From Acetobacteroides hydrogenigenes (GTDB lineage Bacteria; Bacteroidota; Bacteroidia; Bacteroidales; ZOR0009), in the NCBI RefSeq assembly GCF_004340205.1, contig NZ_SLWB01000009.1:1-64000 (forward strand): 64,000 bases of DNA, written 5' to 3'. Within the stretch, counting starts at the first letter, position 1. Each line of letters opens with the position of its first letter. The notes below the pieces were generated by a model, which was not told the DNA's origin, did no database searches, and saw only the letters and a program-made list of their open reading frames with translations. Of this stretch, positions 9,501-20,900 are shown piece by piece. The translations under genes were made by a program, and so were the position numbers.

Positions 9501-12500
9501 TAGTTTGAGGTAGGCTCCCAACCATAGCAACAGTAGCATTCACACCACTTCCCGCATCGAAAGTCCCTCCAACCCGTTCTATATTGCCCTTAACACTCAA
9601 GGTTCGGTTGTAGTAGTTTACCAAATCTAATCCAGTATCACCGTCAATAATAAGATTGCCATTTAGCGTTAGGTTATTATTAGGGAAGCGACGCACGCCA
9701 CTTCCGGTAAACAAGAGGTGGTTTACCTCAAAGATGTTCCCCAAAAACTCGTAGCTTTTGTTGGTACCTCCAAACTCTAGCGTTCCTCCTGCTGTAGAGA
9801 AGAAGTCATCGTAAACAGCTGCAGGTATTTCGCCAATCTCACTATAAATGGTACCATTACCGTTTACAATACCCAAACGATGTCCGTAGGTGGAGTAAAG
9901 CATCAGCTTACCGTACACCTCAGTCATGTAGCCAGCAAGGTTATTAGTAGAAACGTCCACTGTATGGGGTGCATTAATCTTAGCAATAGCACCTCTAGGG
10001 CCACCTGCTACATTGGGAGTCCAAACTGTTGCTGTAGTCCAATCACCATTATCTATAGTTTCATATTTAGCTACCTTATCGGGTATTGCACCATTCTTAG
10101 TGGCATCGCAGGCTCCTGCAGTATAGTCGCCGCTTACTCCAGCAGCATCAGTATTAGAGAATAAAAAAATCAAATCTTTGGTACTTTCATCAAATTCATC
10201 TACAGTGAACTTATTCCATGTCCCCGAACCATCCGATAAAAGCCGTGCGGTAATGTAGTCTGCCACCGTATAGGGCGATGTAACCTTCACATCGGCATCA
10301 ATGTACCTCATTCTTGCGGTACCACTAAAGCTGCTCAAGTTATCGGCCTTTAGGGTCCAATAGTATTGAAGCGCATTATCCTTATCTACAATTTGGGTAC
10401 CCGTTTCGGAATCTTCCACAATGCTTGGATGAACCTCATTGGCAGGCTTTACGGTAATACTACCTGTACTACTAGTGTTGCCATCAACCTTTATAGCTAC
10501 TGGGGTGTACTTATCAGCCGACCCCACAGGAAATATAAAGCTGGACTGTGCGCCCGAGGGGAAAAACTTACGCACCCCATTATCGGTAAACGAAATATTG
10601 GTGGTAATCATATTGCTCTTTGAGAAGGTTGATGCCTGCTCGATAACAGCCCCCGACAATAAATCGAGCAGATTCTTTCCTATGTTTAATACACCAGCCT
10701 GCATTTTAAGAGAATTGGTAATCTTTAGTTGGTTGCCCACCGGAATATCTACCCCACTAGGGTTATTTATGGTTAGTTTCCCAAATGTTCCATTACCTGT
10801 TAGTATCTGATTTACGGTACCATTTAGAATAATACCATTGGTTGCTCCCAACGAACTTACATGTAGCGCATCATTTAGCACATTACCTTTTGCCTCTACT
10901 GTATTAGCATTTGTAGTAAAAGTGCCCGCACGTAGCAGAAGCTCATTGCTAACCAGCAACGGAGTATTTATAGCTAGCGTTACATTACTGGAGGATGTTT
11001 TATCAAGATTGTAGAAATCAATAGTACCACCTCCACTTGATACGGTTTGCGTGCCAGTTCCCGAAAAGTAAGTGGTATTCCCCTTCGGAATAAACGTTCC
11101 CTGACAGTTCATATTGCCATTAAGCGTAAGCCCAAGGCCGTTGGCATCGAAGGTTGCACCAGCATCAACCGTAAGCAGGCTGGATATGGTTGCGGGTACA
11201 ACCAGCAGCTGAGCCGTAGGCTTATTTCCACTCTGGTTGTTTACCCTTATCGATGGGAATGGCTTGCCAGCATAAATGCCAATAGTTTGCCCTGCTGGTG
11301 TAGTGCTGTGCCCTATATTAATGTTAGCACCTCCACCAATGTTATAGGTTGTCGGATTAAAGTAGAAAGAAGCAATCTCAGGACTAACTTGCGCACGGGC
11401 GATGTAGAGATCGCCCGCCGTCATGGTAAACGAGCTTCCCGCATTAAGAATCTCAAACACCCCACGAGAGTTGGCTGTTGCCGCATTCTGCCCTACCACA
11501 ACGCTACCGCCAGTTTGCTTGTACTTAAGAATACCCGCATCGGAGGTAAGGCTGCGACGAATCTGCCCGCCAACATTTAGGTTTCCGCCTGAAATATCAA
11601 TGGTTGCATTACCCGAAGCCGAGTATTCTATGGAGTTCTCGCCTCCACCAGTAACCATATCGAGCGTACCGCCGCTAATGGTTAGCGTACCATCGAGAGA
11701 AATGCCCGAATTCCCTATAGCACGTGCAGTACCCCGTTTTATCTCGAGCCCTGCAGTAGAGGGTATATCAAAGTAATCATTCCCTGTTGTTAGGTTTAAG
11801 ATATGCCCAGCGCTCGGGTTGGAGATAAAGGTACCATTCCTCAACTCCAGCGCCTTTGCTACCCCAACGCCCGAAGTTAGACCATTAAGGTTGTAATCCG
11901 TATTAAACTGCGCCGTGGTAGATTGGTTATTCCCCTTGCTAACGACCAAGCGGTACAGATCGGGAACAGTCCCATTTACCCGGTTATACGTCATGCTATT
12001 GGGGCCATCGAGGTAGAGCGTAATACGGTCGTTGTTGTCGCCACTCCATAGGTCCAAACCTGTAGAGGATAGCGTTGATGTTCCTTGAACGATATTACCC
12101 TCAACATGCAGTTCATGGTCGACAAGGGGTGCTGTAGCATTTGGATTCAGAACCTGTATAATGCTATTGCTATTCTTCATCAGCAAGTCTCCTCTAACAA
12201 CAATCTTACGGCGGGTACCCGTATTGCCATAGTTTACCTGAGCGCCACCACCAGAACCATTTTCGAACATGATAAGGTTCCTACCAATGGTTAGATCACC
12301 AGTTGCGCCTGTTGGCAGAACGAGGTTAACATTCCCAAGCAACTCTATATTACCCGTTGTTTCTAACGAATTATCAAAAGTAAAATTCCAATTCTGTCCA
12401 CCCCAGTTGTCATTTGAGATGTACAAGTTTGGGAACAATGCCGGAGTCTTTGAGATATGCCTATTGTCGCTAAAGTTCTCGTAGATGACATACGAAGAGT

Positions 12501-15500
12501 CCTGACGAGCAAAGTCTCCAATATCCATCTTGGTATAGTCGGGATCGCTCTGCCTATTCCAGAATAGCCCCTCACCCTTAACTAACTTGGCTACCAACTG
12601 TCCGGCAGGTTGATCAATACAAAGCGTTGGCCTAAACTGGAAGTTCGATCGATACTTCCTTGGCACTGGATTGCCAGCAGCATCTGTCATTTTTGTAAAT
12701 ACAACCTCTGCCACTTGCTGGCTTACCCCGCCAATCCAAATACAGTGCGGTTGCCCTAACAAGGTGGGTCGGCCAGCATCATCCCAAGGAACCCAACCGA
12801 CAACGGCAACATCACCTGCGCCAGGTATAGTACCAGCAGCAGGCTGTCGGCTATCATGTGGCTTGTATAGAGGGTTGAGTTTATCGCTTCGTGTCCAAGC
12901 ATTTGGATTTGTCCACTGTGCTTGTTGTTCTACATCTCTAGTATAGTATATAAGCACGCTACCCGTGAACCTATTCTGCACCCCTGCTGTATAGTTGGCG
13001 TTTTCGAGGGTAATTCCTGCCGCGGAAGGTGTAAACAGCGCCCCCGTGCTTGTACCATTAATGGTTATAAAGCGAGAGTTACCTCCACCAAACGTTTTGT
13101 AAATATCATCGGAGGTTTCATACAAGCGGGTGTAGGGGCTTTCGTCTAGTACCTTACCGGGAACGTAACTTGCCTCATTGGTAGCCCCAGCTACTAAATC
13201 GACGTTGGGAACAGTCTTCTGGTTACGATAGTAGAAGCGGTACGACACCGTAGGCTTAGTAGCAAACCCGCTATGCGACACGCGCCAGTAGTGCTGCAGT
13301 ACCTCGCCCCCAGTCTGATTGGTGGTTTGTAGAGATCCGAACACCGGGCGAATGGTTACATAGCCATCATCAGCATAGCCCTTAACTACCATCTGCGCAG
13401 GACGGAAGTAGAGCGTTGAACCAGCATCGGTGGTAAAGCCGACCGGATAGGTTAGTGGACCAAAGTTGTTAATGATATTATTCTGATTTTCGGCAAGGGA
13501 ATTGGCGGTAACCTTAAGCGACAAACCACCATCGCTGGCCTTACCATCGGTAATTATCATGGAGCTACCAGATGCTCCGCTATTGGCTACCGACAGGTAG
13601 CTGTTTGCGGTACTATTTTCGAATAGCCCCGGATTAAAGTTCCACATGTAGTCTACCTTAAGGTTGTAGCCCTTTAGGTAGATAAGCCCCTTTACGTATT
13701 CCATACGCTCCACGTAGGTATCGCTAGTAAGTGACAGCATAGCAGGAGGGGTAACGTTAACCTGAATGTTACCAAAGACGGCATCGCTGCTGGTAGTAAG
13801 GATTAACGAGGGGTTTTCCATTATCTGAATCTGCGCACGGCTAGGCGTTACACCCGGATACCAGGTACCCATACGGCCTTTGTTCTCAATGGCTCCCCAT
13901 GTTCTAATTGTATAAAGGTTTTGGTTAAGCGTACCCGACAGCACCGAGGCAGTACCGTTTACATCAACGGCAACCGACTCGTTGGCACGTCCCGAGCCCG
14001 AGGTAACCTTAACCTCGTAGCCGGTTGTACGATCGACAACGATATTCCCCAGCTCTAGCGGGCTTGAAGTTTCGCCCCAGTAAAGCTCCTCTACGGCAGC
14101 AGTACCCGCTGTTTTATTAAAGTAGGTGGTATTGCGTGAGGTTGGCTGGCTGGCGGTAGCATCGTACGGAGCGGCACCTCCGCTTATTGGCCTATAGGTT
14201 GCCCCCTTCTCTACAATAAACGAACCTCCAATATATACGTCGTTGGTAGAAGGATCGAAGGTGATGGCCTTAGAGGTTACTTCGCCTGTTCCCCATAGCT
14301 TAAGGTCGTTAAGCACCCTTAGGGGCTGCACCCCTACATTTATATTCGCGGCCCCAATATTGCTAGCAGCACCAAGGGTAAAGAAGCCACTACCGGCAGC
14401 GGTACTCTTCATCTCCAAGTTCCAGAAAGGAGCACGCGAGGTGATACGGAAATTGTCAGCGGCTGTAGTCTCGCCAACTACAGTACCTCCAACAACCTTC
14501 ACGTTTTCGGGATCGGAGTTTATAAGTATGGCCCCATTACCTGCTGCTGTATTTACCTTAAGCGTACCACCCGACATATTGAAAACGCTGGCTGTGCTGG
14601 GCAGGCTAAACACGTAGTGGTCGTTGTTAACGGTTCCACCTAATACGTTTACGGCTCCACCCGACTGTACATATGCGCCGTTATGTGGCCCCCCCGTCTC
14701 GTCGGAGGTGCGCAGCTGGTTAATATTCACCGTTCCACCATCTACGTTCAACGAGCCGTTGCTGCAAAGGGTAATACCATTCTGTATTTTAGCTTCAAGT
14801 AGCCCAGTAGTAGCTTTAAGCTTGCCATAAACGGCAATGGTTTGCCCGCTATTCTTCTGTACCGTTCCTCCATTTACCCACAGCTGGGCCGCTTCCGAAA
14901 TGTTGTAACGGTTGGCTGTTGATAGCGTTGGGATGACAATGCTATTCCCTATACGCACCGTACCACGTATCAAACCAAGAGCATTATTGTTGGCAGTGAG
15001 CTGCGCTACTGGTGCATGATCCTCGTTGGCATAGCCAAACAGGTTGAAGTTGGCAGGAGCTGTAGCATCGAGGTTAAGGGTATAGGTATTATCGACCCCC
15101 TTATCAACCTCTATGCGGTAGAAGTTGGTTAGTCCCTTACAGAGTACGCTTTGGCTGGCTGCTGTATTCAAGAAGTTAACGTCCACAATACCATCTGTGG
15201 CCTCGGCGGCATAGTTTGAAGCTGCACGGTTGGTAAAACGAACCTCCCCGCTATTGGTAAAGTTCCCATAAAGGTTCATCTGGTGACGAGCATTGGCCTT
15301 ACCCGTTGCTATTTTACCCGAGGCAGCCACAATAACATCACCCTTAACCGTAATAGCTAGCGCTGTAGTAGCAGCAGCATCGCTTATGCTGAAGGTGCCG
15401 TTGGCAACGGTAAGGTTTCCGTTTAGGGTATGGTTGGCCAGCAAGGTAAGCACCTTACCCGCATCCATATTAACCTCCACGCTATAAAAAGTTCTTGGAG

Positions 15501-17454
15501 TGGTTATGCTGCGGGTATCGCCGTAGTACTCTACGGTACCTTGGCCTGCTGTTATAAAATCGGTGGCATCGCCAGCGGGGAAGTTATCCCCTGCCAAGCG
15601 GATACGACCCGTACCATCTATATAAGTAAAGCTATGCCCTGTTGTAAGACCAAAGTCTAGCGAACCTACTACGTTAATGCGCTTGTTGATTTTCCCATTG
15701 GTTGGAACAGTAACCGTACGACCCGATAGAATAAACACCTCGTCGAAGTCTGAAGTCACCGACGTAGTTGGGGTCAGGTTGTTGGGATTCAACGGTTGGG
15801 TTCCCGAAGGATCGAGCGTCCAAGTAGTGGGATCGTCCCAACTGCCGCTCTTAAGCGAGTAGAATATTTTCTTATCGGGTACAGTTGCCGTCCAAACAGC
15901 ATCAAGGGTTGCAGCAGCCGATGCCCTCAACGGGTTTACCCCAGTAGCGCTAACACCTCTAGGGTAAGCCCAGTTCCCCAACACGGGCTTGTACACCATA
16001 TCGTGTGTACCAAATGTACCTATAGGAGCGTCTCCTCCAAGGTAGGGAAAGCTTACATCGGCCAGAACTGATCCTCCAAAACCGCTGGTGCTGGTAATCC
16101 AATAGCGGAGTAGGGGGGTATTACCCGTAACTCCTACTGCTGGCGTTGCAGAACTGCCGACCCTTACCCACGAATCTGGTGCAACCGTTGCAACTGATAG
16201 GCTGCCCAGCTGCATTGGGGTGTAGGCGCTACCGATACCTATCGGATAGGTCATCACGAAATCGGGGCTGCCATTTCCCTGCTTTACCATGCCGCCGCCA
16301 CCACCAACATCAACCATGCTGGTGCCGCTAAAGGTTCCCACAACGGAGGCAGCAGCACCCAGAGTTAGGTCGTTAGCCCCCAGCACCAGCTTACCGCTGG
16401 TTAGCGTGAATGCTCCATTTATGGTAAGCGGAGTTCCAAGAGTTGCAGTACCCGAAGTTGCCCGATTAAGCGTAAGATCGTTCAGCAGCTGTGCTCCATT
16501 CTCAAAGTATAAAGTTCCCAAATCTCCACTACCAGTAATACTTAGGTTGCTGGCAGCTCCACCAATTAGGGTTCCGGCCGCAGCTCCCGTTCGGGTAGCT
16601 GTCCCCGATAGGTTAAGAGTATTGTCAGCAATTGCAAGGGATCCTTGCTGCAGATCGAGGTCATTATTAACAGCAACGTCTCCCTGCATAGTTTTAGCCC
16701 CTATATTGGAAGTGGTAAGGTTGTAGTAGGTGTAGGCCCCAACACTTTGCGCTCCCGCACCATTGTAGTTAACGGCACCTTGGGTAGGGGCTGATGATCC
16801 CCCGCCTGTAGCACTAGTAATAGTACCGCCAAACATATCGCCTCCCACATTAAGCGTACCAGCCCCTGTGAATAAGATATAGGTTCTAAGATTAGAACTA
16901 TTTAGAGTCACATCTCCATCAACGGTTACACTACCTGAACTTATTCGAACATAAGCATCACGTGTATTACCAGTACCTTCTGAACTAAGAGTAATAGACC
17001 CAGTCCTAAATAATCCTGCATCTACACGTATTGCCTTTTCATCATCATCACTATCAGAATTTAGATAGGTTCCACCAGTAACTTGCAAACTACATCCTGA
17101 ATTAAACTGAAGGTAAGAGTCGTTACCACCTCCATTAATGGTGAGGGATCCTATACTATTTGGAACATCTGCAGTTACTCTAACTGTTGTATTATTTCTG
17201 ATTGTTATGTTTCCTGTTCCTGCATGTTGTCCGGGATATGTTGTTGTTGTAGCCCCTGCCCATGTTCCTGCAGTAACGCATCGCTGCCAGTTTGCTGCGT
17301 TATTCCAATTCCACGTCCCTGTTACTCTCGTACGATAATCACCAACATTCTGCCCCCACCCCACACCCGGAGCGAGCACAAGAGCAAATAGCAGTAAAAT
17401 AGCGACAAGCGTAGCGCGTCGTTGAGCGGCAGTAAAAATGTTTCCCTTACCCAT
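6565..17454 (-). CDS. giant secreted multi-block adhesin-like protein with TGPPYHV tail (copy 1)
   Basis: A 3629-aa exported protein, start taken at 17454 because MGKGNIFTAAQRR and the following hydrophobic stretch match copy 2; cleavage is likely near GVGWG-Q (34/35). Four blocks follow, each starting with a W-rich turn (at about 36, 531, 1511 and 2465; for example FYSLKSGSWDDPTTWT). Each runs through long beta-helix-like repeats (LTINGGG, GNLTVANG, LNVDGGTVN) and closes with an FPxG/YPxG motif (about 405, 1335, 2308, 2735), often followed by a YW motif. From about 2885 on come PKD/Ig-like modules with paired Cys (SVCKG, GCSST). The chain ends RIPRTGPPYHVGNNVAK. No type A or type B T9SS sorting domain is recognisable. 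Role inferred: surface adhesion or matrix, export probably by T9SS. It is the downstream copy of a tandem pair. Confidence 0.85.
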   Translation of the reverse strand: MGKGNIFTAAQRRATLVAILLLFALVLAPGVGWGQNVGDYRTRVTGTWNWNNAANWQRCVTAGTWAGATTTTYPGQHAGTGNITIRNNTTVRVTADVPNSIGSLTINGGGNDSYLQFNSGCSLQVTGGTYLNSDSDDDEKAIRVDAGLFRTGSITLSSEGTGNTRDAYVRISSGSVTVDGDVTLNSSNLRTYILFTGAGTLNVGGDMFGGTITSATGGGSSAPTQGAVNYNGAGAQSVGAYTYYNLTTSNIGAKTMQGDVAVNNDLDLQQGSLAIADNTLNLSGTATRTGAAAGTLIGGAASNLSITGSGDLGTLYFENGAQLLNDLTLNRATSGTATLGTPLTINGAFTLTSGKLVLGANDLTLGAAASVVGTFSGTSMVDVGGGGGMVKQGNGSPDFVMTYPIGIGSAYTPMQLGSLSVATVAPDSWVRVGSSATPAVGVTGNTPLLRYWITSTSGFGGSVLADVSFPYLGGDAPIGTFGTHDMVYKPVLGNWAYPRGVSATGVNPLRASAAATLDAVWTATVPDKKIFYSLKSGSWDDPTTWTLDPSGTQPLNPNNLTPTTSVTSDFDEVFILSGRTVTVPTNGKINKRINVVGSLDFGLTTGHSFTYIDGTGRIRLAGDNFPAGDATDFITAGQGTVEYYGDTRSITTPRTFYSVEVNMDAGKVLTLLANHTLNGNLTVANGTFSISDAAATTALAITVKGDVIVAASGKIATGKANARHQMNLYGNFTNSGEVRFTNRAASNYAAEATDGIVDVNFLNTAASQSVLCKGLTNFYRIEVDKGVDNTYTLNLDATAPANFNLFGYANEDHAPVAQLTANNNALGLIRGTVRIGNSIVIPTLSTANRYNISEAAQLWVNGGTVQKNSGQTIAVYGKLKATTGLLEAKIQNGITLCSNGSLNVDGGTVNINQLRTSDETGGPHNGAYVQSGGAVNVLGGTVNNDHYVFSLPSTASVFNMSGGTLKVNTAAGNGAILINSDPENVKVVGGTVVGETTAADNFRITSRAPFWNLEMKSTAAGSGFFTLGAASNIGAANINVGVQPLRVLNDLKLWGTGEVTSKAITFDPSTNDVYIGGSFIVEKGATYRPISGGAAPYDATASQPTSRNTTYFNKTAGTAAVEELYWGETSSPLELGNIVVDRTTGYEVKVTSGSGRANESVAVDVNGTASVLSGTLNQNLYTIRTWGAIENKGRMGTWYPGVTPSRAQIQIMENPSLILTTSSDAVFGNIQVNVTPPAMLSLTSDTYVERMEYVKGLIYLKGYNLKVDYMWNFNPGLFENSTANSYLSVANSGASGSSMIITDGKASDGGLSLKVTANSLAENQNNIINNFGPLTYPVGFTTDAGSTLYFRPAQMVVKGYADDGYVTIRPVFGSLQTTNQTGGEVLQHYWRVSHSGFATKPTVSYRFYYRNQKTVPNVDLVAGATNEASYVPGKVLDESPYTRLYETSDDIYKTFGGGNSRFITINGTSTGALFTPSAAGITLENANYTAGVQNRFTGSVLIYYTRDVEQQAQWTNPNAWTRSDKLNPLYKPHDSRQPAAGTIPGAGDVAVVGWVPWDDAGRPTLLGQPHCIWIGGVSQQVAEVVFTKMTDAAGNPVPRKYRSNFQFRPTLCIDQPAGQLVAKLVKGEGLFWNRQSDPDYTKMDIGDFARQDSSYVIYENFSDNRHISKTPALFPNLYISNDNWGGQNWNFTFDNSLETTGNIELLGNVNLVLPTGATGDLTIGRNLIMFENGSGGGAQVNYGNTGTRRKIVVRGDLLMKNSNSIIQVLNPNATAPLVDHELHVEGNIVQGTSTLSSTGLDLWSGDNNDRITLYLDGPNSMTYNRVNGTVPDLYRLVVSKGNNQSTTAQFNTDYNLNGLTSGVGVAKALELRNGTFISNPSAGHILNLTTGNDYFDIPSTAGLEIKRGTARAIGNSGISLDGTLTISGGTLDMVTGGGENSIEYSASGNATIDISGGNLNVGGQIRRSLTSDAGILKYKQTGGSVVVGQNAATANSRGVFEILNAGSSFTMTAGDLYIARAQVSPEIASFYFNPTTYNIGGGANINIGHSTTPAGQTIGIYAGKPFPSIRVNNQSGNKPTAQLLVVPATISSLLTVDAGATFDANGLGLTLNGNMNCQGTFIPKGNTTYFSGTGTQTVSSGGGTIDFYNLDKTSSSNVTLAINTPLLVSNELLLRAGTFTTNANTVEAKGNVLNDALHVSSLGATNGIILNGTVNQILTGNGTFGKLTINNPSGVDIPVGNQLKITNSLKMQAGVLNIGKNLLDLLSGAVIEQASTFSKSNMITTNISFTDNGVRKFFPSGAQSSFIFPVGSADKYTPVAIKVDGNTSSTGSITVKPANEVHPSIVEDSETGTQIVDKDNALQYYWTLKADNLSSFSGTARMRYIDADVKVTSPYTVADYITARLLSDGSGTWNKFTVDEFDESTKDLIFLFSNTDAAGVSGDYTAGACDATKNGAIPDKVAKYETIDNGDWTTATVWTPNVAGGPRGAIAKINAPHTVDVSTNNLAGYMTEVYGKLMLYSTYGHRLGIVNGNGTIYSEIGEIPAAVYDDFFSTAGGTLEFGGTNKSYEFLGNIFEVNHLLFTGSGVRRFPNNNLTLNGNLIIDGDTGLDLVNYYNRTLSVKGNIERVGGTFDAGSGVNATVAMVGSLPQTIKGTFVDGNALNNLVVNNLNGVSVVNNIEIDGDLKLTGGLITVPSGTQFKLNYGATASPSAGIPLSFVNGVLTKAMMTGNNFTFPIGNFSDTKAHGPISLLNVSGPAGITDWSASYSYADATNVGLPTDSFEAPISTVSHSEYWKIQAPNGGQSQISIALDGSSDVASTIPDMSNLRVVGWNATTSKWEVVGDGAAVSGSSTNGTVTTTSSVSFGSYTHFTLGSVMPLSASSASFTSPGTVNLCSGSSTTMTVTFSGTPPWVLTYKAGATTITTPPLATSPYSITVTPAASTTYTLTGITANGIAGTITGTTSVVVNVNPMPTVVVSSNDADNTICEGSSITFTATSGLTNYTFRVNGAVVQNGGSNTYTPPTTLLPAGTQSVDVIATNSGGCSSTSSAVVVTVNPKPAAAGLIGGDVSVCKNTTVVYTVPAIDNASSYEWKVNGVAVGPTGGAASLSFSVAGPTTISVSGKNSCGIGTASTYAINVSNGGSVTEKKNISSGAQSVCKGDVAYTYTVPVIANASGYKWYYSNAGAVEHTTGSDIQGGLVTATNSITLSYSPTASSGYLTVRGVSGCTAGDGPLSDAYSVAVNTPPTATISPLAPSVCSGSLVVITAAPAGGTGTYTHSWTGTGAGSLSSTTELAPSFANATGGSYDLTYKVTDSKGCVGTATTTVVVNQAPVANAGPDALGICTGKSPIQMSEATATGSYSGTPTWSGTGGTWTQSPDPALATFTPSSPSGTATVRLTLTGTNGCSDVYDEREISWNKIPDQLGAFTVSDVSVCKGETGVTYTVPADALATSYEWSYTGTNATINGTGNSVTLDFAANATSGTLKVKGVNSCGKSSLSRDISITVNSLPPAPILSEISKCAGDAPALSITNGAVGYTYQWSVTTSNYSILPAELNSETPVLHTPTNDQLFPAGNTDLVSYPDVKVIVTNTNGCQNSVTNGSTEVDAKIKVHRIPRTGPPYHVGNNVAK

Positions 17455-17923
17455 GGTCAAAGAGTGTATAAAGTAGAAAGCGAATAAGTACAATCAGCGA
17501 ACAACCGGATCGTTGCTCAAACGGGGGGATTCTGAAAATACTGCGATAGCGGCACAACGACGTATACGCATACGCCAATCAGCCAACATCTGTAAGATGC
17601 TGCTAACAAAAACCTCTTTAATTTAAACTGTATAGGTAAGGTTTGATTAAAACCAATGCAAAGCCATGTGCTATTGCAATCTTCAATTCTAAATCAGTTA
17701 GTTGCTATTTTCCCTCCTATTAATCCAATTAAATTATTCAAAAGTAATTTCAGCCTGAATGCCCATTTCTATTACAGCCATGGAACATCCCCCATTTTAC
17801 CTACAAATATCAACCTTTTATCTGAAAAGCTAATAGGCATTACTAACAATTTCATATGCCTTAAACATAAAATATGCAATACAAACAACCCTCTTGTCTA
17901 TAGAATAAAGGTATAATAAATCA
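17455..17923. other. gene-less spacer between the two giant genes
   Basis: About 470 bp of AT-rich sequence between the start of copy 1 and the terminator of copy 2. It should carry the promoter and leader of copy 1, but I find no convincing TAnnTTTG box on the minus strand. One small hairpin is present at 17587-17599 (CATCT and AGATG around GTA). The open frame at 17656-17916 has no protein-like features. Confidence 0.5.
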
Positions 17924-17948
17924 TAGGGCCACCCATTGGGTAGCCCTA
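17924..17948 (-). terminator. terminator of giant gene copy 2
   Basis: Just past the stop codon of copy 2 on the minus strand, TAGGGC and GCCCTA pair, then after one mismatch ACCC and GGGT continue the stem to a 3-nt loop. The sequence that follows on the minus strand is T/A-rich (TGATTTATTATA). Confidence 0.6.
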
Positions 17949-17955
17949 CATATAC

Positions 17956-20900
17956 TTACTTTGACACGTTGTTGCCAACGTGGTAGGGTGGACCGGTAAT
18001 AGGTATCCTGAAAAAGTTCAGCATTTGAGTAGCAGTACTCGAGCACCCATTCGCATCCGTTACCTTAACGCTAACCGTTGGTGTTTTAAGCGTACCTGAG
18101 GCAGCATCAGGAAAGAGAGTATTATTGGCTGGCGCTGTAACTCCAAATATCTGTTTATCGGCATCGGTAAGATTATAGGAGGCGTCATCGATGCTCCAAC
18201 TATATGAATAGCCACTTTCCTTAACCTGAACATTAATTGTACCTCCAGCACAAGCTGAGTATGGACTTGCATCTGTGGGCTTTGACACCTGCTCGATAGT
18301 AACAGTAGGAGGATTATTAACGGTAACGTTCCCCTTATCGGTAAGCTCTACGCTACAATTATACTCGTTAGTTGCCCATACGTTGTAAGTTACATTTGAT
18401 GTACCTGCAGTAAATGGCAAATTAGTGTCACCTCCAGGACCACTGCTTACCGCGTTCCCTACATTTGAATTATCAGAAAGCCGTAGCTGGTAATCAATAC
18501 CTGGAGCAGCAGCAGCGACAACCACATTCCCACTTGCTCCCGCACAAACCGATGGATCGGATACAGTATTTATAGCAGAAGGAAGAGGATTAACAGTTAC
18601 GACCAAAGTATTTGGAACAATAGAGGAACCTTTCTCATTCACAGTTACACTATTATTACCAGTATTATCAGCAGTAGTCCAAGTAACATTTATAACATTT
18701 GATGTTGCCCCATTAGTATAGGTACCACCAACAACAGACCAAGTATAGGTATGCGTACCAACCATTGGAGTCGAATAGGTATTTACAGAATTTAAGCAAA
18801 CCGAACTATTCCCACTAACCTTCGGTTCTGGAATATCAGTAATAGACACCTTATACTCAGGCGTAGTTACGCTACATCCATTAATTGTCTCGGTTAGTTT
18901 AAGCGTTCCTGTTGGTCCTGCTCCCCAAGTAACATTCACAGAATTGGTAGTTGCAGAAGTTGGCGTACCTCCTGTTATCGTCCACGAGTAAGTATTACCA
19001 CTACTAGCAGTGCTATATGCTACAACAGAACCTGTAGGAGTTGTGGTTAATCCTGTAATTGCAGGTGTTGGTGATGGCTTAAGCGTTATGGTTGCTGATG
19101 TTGTAAAATCGCTAACACCAGTACTGCCCGTATTATCCTGAACGTATGAGATGGTAAACACGTAGTTGCTAGGGCCACCACTTGCCAACACAGGCAATGC
19201 ATTCGAAACAACTAAGCTATAAGGCGAAGTTGCAATATTTGCCACTGTAGTCTCATTCCCTCCATTAATCTTATACTTAATAGTCCAAGGCCCAGTTCCT
19301 GTTAAGGCTATAGGGATAGAGGTAGTGGAACCATCGTTACAAATACTTGTCGTGCCCCCCGTGATTGTTGCAGTAGGCAAGCTCTCAACCCCTATTGTCA
19401 TAATATGATTTCCATCCAAAGAGGTTGTTGGCGATGTTTTAATTGTACCGCTGGTTTGTCCTCCATCGGTTACAACATTCCCCCTATTTACCCACGATGA
19501 GGTTACCCACTCTACCACGCGCAGCTTACTACGCGAACCTGCTGTTGGAGGAATAATACCACTTGCATCATCCCATCTAAGAGTCACATTGCCAGCTGCA
19601 CCTCCAGGTCCTATAACCTTCCAATACTCATTCGTACTTACCTTGTCAACAGGTGCGGTTCTTGCTTCAGGATCATATCCCGCTGCTTTCGTATCTTGCT
19701 TATAGTACTGAGAGGTATAATACCCAGATACTGAAACTTCAGAAAGCACAACCCTACCAATTCTAGAGTCGGAAGCATCACCAACGGGGAATGCGAAGCT
19801 TCCACCTGCATTCATCTTCTTTTGGAGCGGACCATTTACGAATGATGACGAGCTGCCACCTACCACTGCACTAGAGCTGGTGTTGGTAATGCTAAGCAAG
19901 TTTGTGGTAGAGGTTGTTATATTACCTTTGGTAAGATAAAGCAAATTTGCAACAGCCGCTTTACCAGAGCCAGCGATAGTCAAACCTGCTGCATTATCTA
20001 TTTTAAGGTTGTAAAACTGCTCGGTAGTTGTTCCATTCGCAACAGTTAATGTCTGAGCGGTTGTTCCGTTGAAGTTTACAAGTCCCTTACCAGGAATAAA
20101 GCCCCCCGTTACAGACGTATTGTTATCGATCCAATTACCTAAAGCGGTAATAGTTCGATTAAAGAGTTCGTTGCTTAAGGTTGCACCTGAATTTATAGTA
20201 AGATTCCCCAGCACTTTTAAATCCTCCGCAGTAATCAGCTTTTTACCCGTACCCGAGAATATTACATTCTGGTAAGGCTTATAGTTATTACCAGGCTTTA
20301 GAGGCAGTGTTGCCTCATTATTGCCAGTAAACTCAATTGTACTACCTGCAGTTGACGTAAAGACATCAAAATTACCTCCAGGAAATACAAAAATTCCATC
20401 ATTAGTCGAGGTTAAAACCAGCTTACCACCACCAGTAACATGACCAATACTATGGTAAACCGTCAAGCCTACATCTAAAGTACCCTGAATATCTACCGAA
20501 AAAGCTTTTGCCTCGTTGCTACCTAGGTAAACACGGTGTTCTGCTTTAATAACAACAGGGTTACCATCTGGAATACAATCGCAAGAGGTGGTTCCAGTAG
20601 GAGAATAGGACCATGTTCCCTTTTCGAACCAGTTAGCATTTGTTTTTATGCTATACAATGTTTTCTTATTCCAAAAGTTTTCCTTTAGTCCAGCGGTATA
20701 CTCTCCATCTAGGTAGCCTACATTTGTCAGATTGATTGTATGCAATGCGCTACTAACACTTGCATTAGCAGCAACCCCATTCTCCTCAATCCAAACTCCA
20801 TTTAGATAACGGCCTACTTTGTACTGCGCCTCATTGCCTAATACATCAGATGCTTTGTAGCTGTACGCCTGGGTTACAGAATAAGCGCTGGAGAAGTTCT